Assembly (NCBI GenBank): GCA_013397935.1
Contig: VZRN01004250.1
Span: 510,569-574,568, forward strand
Length of the DNA: 64,000 nucleotides
Direction: 5' to 3'
Source: Dasyornis broadbenti
Lineage: Eukaryota > Chordata > Aves > Passeriformes > Dasyornithidae
In this document: piece by piece, positions 56,281 through 64,000 of the stretch
How positions within the stretch are numbered: position 1 is the first letter of the stretch
How the letters are laid out: each line of letters opens with the position of its first letter
Made by a program: the position numbers and the translations under genes
The notes under the pieces: generated by a model
The model's database searches: none
What the model was told of the DNA's origin: nothing
The model's input: only the letters and a program-made list of their open reading frames with translations

Positions 56281-58730
56281 AGTGGAATTGAGAAAGCAGC
56301 TCTGGACTCTGCCTCCAACCAGCGTGGCAGAATTTGACCTAAGATAGTTAAGATTTATAGGCACAAGGAAGCACTATCAGCCACTCTCTTTGTCTTCCTC
56401 ACTCGTGCAGGGATATTTTGGCTCCAGCAGGGCAGCACTTCCTGCTCTCTCTAGCTGAGCCCTTCCTGTCACAAGGCTGCGTGGTGGGGACAGACGTGGC
56501 TCCTTAGGTCCCAAACCGAGCAGGAATGGTGCTGGGGAGATCCCACCTCTGCCCTGCACACCTGAGCACAGAGGGTCCCTGAAGAAAGGGTGACCCCAGC
56601 CTGCCCTGAACCGAGAGGAGCAGCAGCTCCTGAGCACAGAATTGGGGCTGCTCTGGCCCCCTGGGGGAGTGTGCAAGGTCCAGCGCCACCATGAGTGCCT
56701 GTTCCTCCTTCTACACTCTAGGAAAAAAGCTCCTGACAAAATAATTCCTCTTTGACATTGAGGCAGAGGGTACTGATTTTGGGGTTTTTTTCCCTGTGGG
56801 AAAGGATGCGCTGTACTCTGGGTCTGGTGTTAATGAAACCAGACCCTTTTGAGGATCCTCACCAGTAATTAAATGAATATTCCTCACTCTTTGTTGCATA
56901 CAAAGAGCAAATGAGCAGATTGGGTGTTTCCTGCATGAAGTGATGACATCTGTGTATTGCTGGGGAATACTTAAGTCCTTTATCACTGCGCAGTAACTCA
57001 CGTTAAGATTATTTGGAATGAACGACAGTTTCGTGTGAGCAAAACCAATCCTGGATTCTGAGAGGTTTTATCATTGATGTGCTTTTCCACCACAGAATTT
57101 TTAGACGCTGAGAAGATACTATGGTGTCAAGGACGCAGGACAAAACAAGGGGTTTCTTGCAAGAGGAACCATCTCGAATTTTCATTTAAATCTTGTGCTG
57201 GAAAGTATTTATCTATAAATACTTTTGGATTTCATATTTGTTATTACTGGAGAACTGGAAGTGTCAAAATATTACAGAAAGTTGTTTCTGCTCTCGAAAG
57301 GAAGCAGGAGATATTATAAACCTCGCAGAAGAGCCTGCTTTTGTGACAATACAGAGATTTTTCAGAATGAAGATTTAGAAAGAAAAAACTTTGGAAGATT
57401 TTGGTGAAAGGCCTTTTGGTAGAAAATCAAGTGTTTAAAAATCAAAGATTTTTTTGCTAAGGAGGTATAACATGGTCCTTCCAGGAGACTGGGGGACATT
57501 GAACTTCTCCTCTTGTGAGACATCACAGTGTTTGGAGAAGATGCACTTCAGTGTTGAAGGGACTCCAAGCTGCTTCTAACGGGGGATATTAAAATGTTTT
57601 GTGTTAACAGCAGAAAAAGATATTTCTACGTTCTCCAGTAAATTTTGTATTGAAACTTCCTGCTCTACTCATTCCCCTTGACAAATATTTTTATTTTCAT
57701 CTCAATGGGGAAGAAAAATCAAATGAAAAAATGCTGGAGTTTTCAGAGCATATGACTTGCAGTGTTTATACAACTGCAGTTAGGAAAGACAGCCTTTGAA
57801 CAGAAAGTGTAGGAGAGAATCCAAATTTCAGACCTTCTAACGCTCAGTCATTTCTCTACTTTAACACTTAGATTAACATATAAATGTAAGGTCTCACTTA
57901 CTCCTTTTAACACTTTTTTGAGTCATAGGATAGAAACCAAATCTTTAGATCATCACAGGACAATTCTCTGGGCAGTCTTCCCCTTCTGTCATGAGCAGCT
58001 GGGGAACGTGAAAACCTCACTGGGCTTTTCCCACAAGGGAAGTTGGGCTCTGCCTCCCTAACCTGCGCAAGCCTCAGGCTGCTGTCACATCAGTTTCTGA
58101 CAATGATGGCAAGCATTGCTCTACTGAGCCTCCAATGACAACTTTCCCTGCACTTCTGGACAGAACATCGTTATCTTGTGACGTATTCTGAGAAACGTCA
58201 CATTTTAGCTCTCCTGGAGAAGGCATGGAAAATACCCGTGTGTTTCATGGCAAACCTTGGGTGGGATTTTCCAAGCATAAGTGAACAACAGAGGGCAAAG
58301 CAAGTCTCGACTGGATTTTAGGGATCCGTGTGAGGGCACGTCGTTGATGCAAAAGAGGAAGAACACCATGAATGTTTGCCTGGATGTGCTGCCCTCACGC
58401 TGAGCAACCTCTGCTGTTGGCCAGGAGGGTTTTGGCCCCTGGGCTCAGGTAAGGGCAGAGCAGAGCAATGACTGTGCTGTGCAGCCTCAGGGAAACCCAT
58501 CTTCCTTGCCCACCCTGCACGGCTGGCACTGTGTAAGAGGATGGGAAGTTCTGAGACCCAGGCTCCATCTCTCTGGATGGGAATCACCATCATCTTCTCT
58601 TTGTTCTCCTGGTGAAATTTCAGTGCATCTGTGTCTGTCTCCTCTTTCACCATTTAAAGGATAAGAACCAAACAGATCTGAAAATGTCTCCTGCATCTTA
58701 CAGCAGTGAGCTTTGATTCACACTTCCCTT
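56281..58730. other. Non-coding stretch, no gene recognised
   Basis: Unique sequence. A frame of 120 codons at 56377-56739 and overlapping frames at 57074-57407 show no domain. About 57060-57440 is AT-rich and unusually open in three plus-strand frames, which by itself argues against one being real. I see no transposon or RNA gene. Confidence 0.6.
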
Positions 58731-58739
58731 AATTCACTG

Positions 58740-59560
58740 CTGTGAAAAATGGGCTGGCATCCTACTGTGAATTTAAATACTCCCAGCCCAGGAATAAATG
58801 GATCCCATGGCTCATTTATCTTTCAGATATTAATTAATAGTGGTTAATTGTAGTTATGAACTGCAGCATTTCAGTCTCCAGCATCCATACATTTTATTTA
58901 ATATATTCTGATTAAGGTGGAGTCAGCGAGTTGGAGAATAATTAAAACAGCTCGTTGCCATCAGCTTCTTACAAAATTTCAGCTTCTTCATGAATTCATA
59001 AGATGATTGCATTTGCCTCTTCCGAGAGAGAGAGTTGTTTTGGGACTGAAGCACAGCAAACACCGTGAGACGATCCATTTGAAAATGGTTTGCCTGTCCT
59101 TGGTGCCACAGACCAACACACCACTGCCTTTCCCACCACGGCATTAACGGAATAACTGCACATCTGCAGTCTTTGTGAAGAATCACAGGAGGAGGACAGT
59201 TTCCACTCTCACTCCTGGGCCTCCTTAATGCAATGAAATATTTGATAATATGAGTGAGGCAGTCCATGCCGGCGAATTTACAGTGCCAGGAAATTCCATG
59301 AACGGCCTCTCTTGTATTAAGGGGAGGGTCATAGTGTTGCCTTTTTGGCTGGTAAAAATATGATGCAGACACAGCAGTAAAGGGGAAAAGGGTCTTTACC
59401 TCAGTTTTAATAAGATCCTGGGTGCACGGCTCGTCACAGGTGGAAACATGCTGAGATGCACACAGCCCATATAATGTGTGTACAATTTTTATGGACCTCG
59501 CAAATGAGCATGTCTGTCTAAAATCCCCCACTAAGAAGCTCAACAGATGAACTAACTGTC
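58740..59560. promoter_or_regulatory. Candidate conserved block under a 206-codon frame
   Basis: Repeat-free sequence carries AATTAATAGTGGTTAATTG near 58831, a perfect palindrome CCATTT-GA-AAATGG at 59075-59088, CCTTAATGCAATG near 59221, GATAATATGAG near 59242 and CACGGCATTAACGG near 59138. CpGs are kept at GCCGGCGAA, GAACGGCC, GCACGGCTCG and CCTCGCAAATG. A minus-strand frame of 206 codons (58923-59543) runs through it. It has no recognisable domain and no sign of splicing. By a rough uniform-codon estimate about 0.3 such frames are expected by chance in 64 kb of two-strand sequence, so I favour non-coding DNA. Confidence 0.38.
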
Positions 59561-59619
59561 CCCTTATTCTAATTACCCTCCCTAAATGAGATTACAGCCC
59601 AGTTTACAAAATATGTTCC

Positions 59620-59636
59620 AGAGAGAGAGAGAGAGA
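59620..59636. repeat. (AG)8 microsatellite
   Basis: Uninterrupted AG units. The second AG microsatellite of the window, the first being inside the 48-kb candidate block. Confidence 0.85.
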
Positions 59637-59839
59637 CTCCATCCAAGGTTGGAGCCTCTGGTTCTGAGACAGTGCAGAGCTCTTGGCCTCCTGCTGTGAA
59701 TGTTTTGTCTTTTTGCTTTGCAAAACCCCAAACTGAGCTGAATCTCAGACTGCAAGAATTATAGGTGTGTGGGGCTCAGGTACAAGGAGTGTGTGTAAAG
59801 GGTACAAGGAAAGGGAAAGTGTATAAAATGCAAAAAAAG

Positions 59840-59870
59840 GGTATAAAAATGGTATAAAAATGGTATAAAA
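59840..59870. repeat. 11-bp tandem repeat GGTATAAAAAT
   Basis: Two full units at 59840-59850 and 59851-59861 are followed by the first nine bases of a third. Degenerate copies (GTGTATAAAATGC and GGGTACAAGG) lie just upstream, so the array may be an expansion of a local TATAAAA-containing motif. TATAAAA matches a TATA box, but nothing downstream looks like a promoter product. Confidence 0.85.
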
Positions 59871-59940
59871 GACAAAAAATCATCAGGCATCAATAGTACA
59901 GGGCTATGAGAGTAGTTTGCTTAGATGGACAGCATTTTCT

Positions 59941-60048
59941 TCATAGAATCATAGCACAGTTTGGGTTGGACGGAACCTCAAAGATCACTTCCTCCCAATC
60001 CCCTGCCACGGGCAGGAACACCTTCCACCAGACCAGGTTGCTCCAAAC
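59941..60048 (-). mobile_element. CR1 LINE fragment, 3' tip, copy C
   Basis: The copy is only about 108 bases, but it is the best preserved: TCATAGAATCATAG, CAGTTTGGGTTGGACGGAAC, CTCAAAGATCACTTCC, CCCCTGCCACGGGCAGGAAC and CCTTCCACCAGACCAGGTTG in order. It shows the ATTCTATG-type 3' terminal repeat twice (as its reverse complement). Avian CR1 ends in such 8-bp repeats instead of a poly(A) tail. It is strongly 5'-truncated and inert. Good agreement with the family suggests it is the youngest of the three. Confidence 0.92.
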
Positions 60049-61790
60049 TTGGTATTTTCTCATTTCACAATTCACATTTCCTTTCTTTCTGGGCACATGT
60101 AATTGCTACTTTTCTGTGCTTTGTTGAGATTTCATTTAATGGTGTTGTAATAAGTAAATTTCAGGCTGCTGGAAATACAAAATGTAATTTGTTTGCGTCT
60201 GTGTTAACGAGCTTTGGTTTCAAATCTCACCCCTCATGCTGGGAGTGCAGACCTAGGTTTGAATCCCCTCATGTAGCTCGAGGCAAAGTGGGGGTCCATG
60301 AAGACCGGCAGGTGTTCAGGCACAACACATTGCAAGTTTTAAGGGCTGTTTCCTGAGGGATTTCCTCCTGAAGGCAGCTATTGTTTGGCTGAGAGAGAGC
60401 CACATCCACTGCGCTCGCAGGGGCATCCTGAAACACGCTTGCAACACAGAAAAAATGATGACTCTAAAATTGATTTGATGATAAAGTTTCCCCCCACCCC
60501 TCATAAATGCTCGTGGCTGAGCTCTGGCAGGGAGATGTCCTGTTGGAAACCGAACCTCGTTCATCTGGGCTCTGGTGGGAACCCTGTGTTCAAGATAAAC
60601 ATGAGAGCGCTCTTTGAAGTTGTTTGCTCATCAAAAGCACAGTTTCTTTGTTTGTATTATGCTTGATACTCCCGTGAGATGGAGTTCGATTTATGGTATA
60701 AAATCTTGGCAAGAGGAGGCAGTTTAGGAAGAAAAATCCCCCCAAACCAAACAAAACCCCCTTTACACTGTTGGGAAGGTGGGAATATTGTCCTCAGAGT
60801 CCATCAGATGTTTCTCTTTATTGCATTTAACAGATTTAATTTCACTTTTCTGTAGCCTATGTGAAAAATCTTCCTCGTGCCTCCAATATGTTTCAAAGGC
60901 TTGTGGGGTAAGTTACATGTGAATTCACTCGAGATTTTGAGCTTGGCCAGAACTGTAGGGTGTTGCTAACGTGGTGGTTGTGCTTTGATGATCTCTGACT
61001 GCCACTGCTGTAGGAGTGAAAATCCGCCTGTGCCAACAATCCTTCACTCCTCCTTTCTCTGCATCCCGTGGAAAGGATGTTACTGATGGACCTTTGATGG
61101 TAGTTTTGAGATTTCAAAATGTCCTTATGTCCAATTTCTGAGCTGGGTGAAATGCACGTTACAAGAGGCATAATGGAAACACGACAGGGTGGGAATAAGT
61201 CCTGCTCCTGGTGAAGGCGTCATCCATCCTCAGGTTTTATCATACGTGCATAAGTACTACTGGCTGAAGGTGTTTGAAATGTGCTTTTATCAAGCTCACA
61301 GCAAGTTTTTAGTGGCGAGCAGAGGTTTAGACCTTGTTTTTCCCCATTCATAATTTGAAAAAGAAACCAACAAAAGCCCTAACAAGAGAACAACCAAGCA
61401 AAAATGTTTTGGAAATGAGTCGTAGGAATGAACTGGTCACTCTAAAATGTAAATTTCCAAGGTTTGTGTAGATGCAATCAATCTCCAACTGTGACAAATC
61501 TGCACATATCGGCAATTTCTAGCAAGATGGGTACCATATGCATAAACATGTATATTAATATATATTCTTTGAAAGTGTGTAAAAATGCACTCTGAGCAGT
61601 CATAGCTGAACTGAGGGACATTTGTCATAACTAGGGACTTGAATAGGAAAGGAAAATTACTTTTTTTCCTTATGGTGTGCTTTCTTTTTCTTTGAGAGAA
61701 ATGATACATTCCCCATCTCTCTTTCTCATCTACATTAGTGATAATTGATACATCTGAAGAAATACTGGTAAATTAAATATAATTTTAAGC
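60049..61790. other. Non-coding stretch, no gene recognised
   Basis: Unique sequence. A small CpG-keeping patch at 60380-60440 (CACTGCGCTCGCAGGGG, GAAACACGC) could be regulatory. The frames of 82-131 codons at 59961-60666 overlap one another, and one begins in CR1 copy C. I see no RNA gene. Confidence 0.6.
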
Positions 61791-62010
61791 TTCTTCATTG
61801 CCTTCTAAGAATCTTAAAGTAATTTGCTTTTAGTGAAGCATTCAAGAAGCGTGTCACTGTTATAAAAACGGCCATCATTGCAACAATGATAATTCTTTAA
61901 AAGGCGAGACATCTAAATCATAGAAAAGCTAAGCTCAGGATTTTCAGAGCACTTTTAAGGACATCATTTTTGTGGTTGCTTGCTTTGAGTTATTTAATGT
62001 AGTCATCTAA
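61791..62010. promoter_or_regulatory. Candidate conserved element with CATTG...CAATG palindrome
   Basis: The palindrome ATCATTG-CAA-CAATGAT at 61874-61890 has 7-bp perfect arms. Each arm contains a SOX-like CATTG/CAATG core. Around it are AAAGTAATTTGC, AAACGGCC, AAAGGCGAGAC, GTTATTTAATG and ATCTAAAATTC. No repeat is present. SOX proteins of group E can bind paired sites, but their usual palindrome has the half-sites in the opposite order, so this spacing is only suggestive. Confidence 0.4.
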
Positions 62011-64000
62011 AATTCAAGGCTCCTAAAATCACTCCATGGAATCACTCCATCACTGCGTGGATTTTGCCCAAGATCTCGGTGGGAGTCTGTAATACTGCTG
62101 GGCCCAGAACCTACATGCTGATTCTGACCTTGCTTAGGCTAATCTTAAATCTTCTCTAGTTATTAATGTCAGTAGATTTACTTTTGATGCAAAATTACTG
62201 ACACTGAGATTAAAACTCAGATTTCCAGACTTTTCATCCTGTGCTTTAGCTCAGCAGAAAATAATTCTTTCTCCATATGCTATTTTTTGGATGAGCTTTA
62301 AAATCAGATGCTTATCTCAGTCTCTTCTTTTGGCAAAAGTGAACTGGAAATCCCAGCTGGAGATTTCTATTCTGGCTGTGTCAGAAATGCCTTGGGAGCA
62401 GCTTTCTTTGCAGTGTTTCAGTGCTGCTCATTCTGCTCCCATTCACAATATCGGGAAGTACAAAACAAAATTTACATTCTGGTGTTTCAGGCTAAGGAAA
62501 ATCTCCTTGATTGGTTTAGAGGTGGCTGAAAACATGCATGTTTTTAAAATAGAGCCGTGTAGCTGGAGACAAGCTCACAAATGATTTTTGTTTTCTGTCT
62601 GCTTACCTCAGACAGAATACCAAGGTAGAATTTAAGTCAGTAATATCTAACACAGCTCCTAGGTTCACACTCAGTCATTTGACAGTCCGGGTGTTATGCA
62701 TAAAACCGTTTTGTCTTTCTGATTCCCGATTTCTATGAGCACACACAGGCAATGATCGTGCAAGGAGGTAAAGCTCAGTTGGAGATGCATTTCAGGTTTT
62801 ACCTTGTTGATAAAACCATCCCTTTTCCAAGCAGATTGGACTCCCTGTTTGCCCAGCCATGAGCTTCTCCTTTATTATGGTCTTAATCATAATTCAAAAT
62901 ATCCTTTAATCTCTCAAGAATGCCTCCTTTTCTTGTTGCGAGAGATTTTTTCTGTGTCTCGTAGCTGTAGTTCAGTCCAAGGGAGGTGAGAGAATGTGCT
63001 GCTTCAAACGTGATTTAAGTGAGCCTAATGTTTTAGGCTCTTTCAGAATCTTTTCATTTTCAACAAGGACCTCCTGCATCTTGGTTTATCCCCAGGTGTT
63101 TCCGCTGACATATAACTGGCTCTGAGAACAACCACGTGTGTTCTGCTAACGGGAGACAGCACTGGAGCGCCTGGCGTGCTCCTCCAAACTCTGTGTACAG
63201 CCTGGCTCCTGCTCCCATCCCAGCTTGATTTACTTGGAGTGTTATCTTGGAGGGAGCTGGCTCTGAAAATGAGAGTTGGTGGAAAAAGTTTCACTGAAAA
63301 GAACAAATGAATGTTTCCTGTCTTCTGTCCACACAGGCTGTTTTTGGACAGAGCTTCTGCTGAGGTGTGTACCATATGTAAGCACTCCTCAAAGCTGGTT
63401 ACTCGCTGGTGTCATGGCCTAGAGAACAAATACAGAATTGTTGAGTGGATGAGCTGCAGGTTTTTCCCTTCTTCTTTGGCCAGGATTTCTTAATTTCCCC
63501 ATTCACGTCTCAGTCTGGTGGTGGTTTTTGCACGTGGCATCAAACAGAACTTTTGATTCTGTACTGCCAATGAAAATCAGGATTCACCCGTGGATCAGTG
63601 GGCACGGAGTTAAGCCAGGAGGCAGCAATAAACACCCAGTGCCTACAGCTGGGCACTTTGTAAAATGTGTGAGAGGGGCTGGGGCCGTATCAGGAAGCTT
63701 TCAGCCAGCTCTGCCCAGCCTCGGGGAGGGGACTGTCCCTTCTGCCCACAGAGGGCAGGTGTGGCAGCATTTGTGCCCTTGTTCTGCCATTCCTGAGGGA
63801 TCAGCATGAGAACCCCAGGAGTTCCCAGCAGCTGGATCACATTTTGGTGGGGTGGTGAGTCCTCCTGCCCATTGCTTTGGCTTTGTGCTTTTCCTGATAA
63901 AGGTGATGTCAGCAGAGCTCAACAAACAGTGATTCTTGCTTCATGGCAGTGAATGCTGTGGCTCACAAGCTTGAAGGGTAGGGGCTGAGGTTCTTTGGGA
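62011..64000. other. Non-coding stretch to the window end
   Basis: Unique sequence. A small patch at 62685-62765 (AGTCCGGGTG, TTATGCATAAAACCG with the palindrome TTATGCATAA, and ATGATCGTGC) may be regulatory. A second, GC-rich part at 63600-63850 gives overlapping chance frames of 65-110 codons. I see no transposon, exon or RNA gene. Confidence 0.58.

Larger units (their letters stand above)
59561..59940. other. Non-coding spacer with simple repeats
   Basis: Contains an AG microsatellite and an 11-bp tandem repeat, both listed separately. It is otherwise unique and purine-rich, and runs directly into CR1 copy C. Confidence 0.6.

Noticed and set aside
59840..59870. Repeated TATAAAA as TATA-box promoters
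   Set aside because: The motif belongs to a tandem repeat, and no initiator or transcribed unit is visible downstream.
1..64000. CRISPR arrays, operons, prophages or other prokaryotic systems
   Set aside because: There are no regularly spaced repeats and no dense coding. CR1 fragments and composition indicate a vertebrate nuclear genome.

Overview
This window looks like non-coding nuclear DNA from a bird. Three short sequences at about 49.9, 53.6 and 59.9 kb match the 3' end of the CR1 LINE family, read on the minus strand. They share the sequence TCATAGAATC or close variants, a purine-rich GGGTTGGA-type stretch, and a CCTTCCAC block. CR1 fragments of this type, with almost no other interspersed repeats, are typical of avian genomes. 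Turtles and crocodilians also carry CR1, so 'bird' is an inference, and the species cannot be read from the sequence. I found no protein-coding exon, tRNA, rRNA or known microRNA that I can support. All long reading frames look like chance openings, several of them in GC-rich stretches. An unresolved gap of 58 N lies at 53999-54056.

What stands out is a set of blocks that read like conserved non-coding (enhancer-type) DNA. They keep CpG dinucleotides in otherwise CpG-poor DNA, carry clustered AT-rich homeodomain cores (TAATTA, TAATNNATTA), FOX, SOX, GATA and E-box motifs, and lack simple repeats. The best are at about 1.24-1.53, 12.8-13.08, 26.4-26.7, 27.1-27.5, 31.6-31.9, 35.6-36.1, 40.3-40.9, 42.6-42.95, 46.0-46.3, 47.9-48.26, 48.6-49.47, 50.8-51.03, 55.7-56.28, 58.9-59.55 and 61.8-62.0 kb. 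Three CpG-rich patches (about 0.95-1.26, 35.0-35.23 and 44.49-44.79 kb) could be small promoters or CpG-rich enhancers. I could not measure conservation, so every such call is an inference from composition and motifs.

Layout: 0-26 kb is mostly unremarkable sequence with scattered homopolymer tracts, a possible CpG-island promoter near 1 kb and a few possible enhancer blocks. From 26 to 50 kb candidate regulatory blocks are frequent and I recognise no transposable element. From 50 to 64 kb the three CR1 fragments, a T/G-rich stretch with the assembly gap, a G-run cluster and short tandem repeats lie among further candidate blocks. The simplest reading is a gene desert, or the large intron of a developmental regulator, whose blocks act on a gene that may lie outside the window. 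I cannot name that gene. I found no undescribed biological system. The most testable signals are a triple CATATG cluster near 55.8 kb, a 13-bp E-box/NKX-type palindrome at 48.85 kb, a CATTG...CAATG palindrome at 61.9 kb and a paired-class homeodomain doublet at 38.5 kb.
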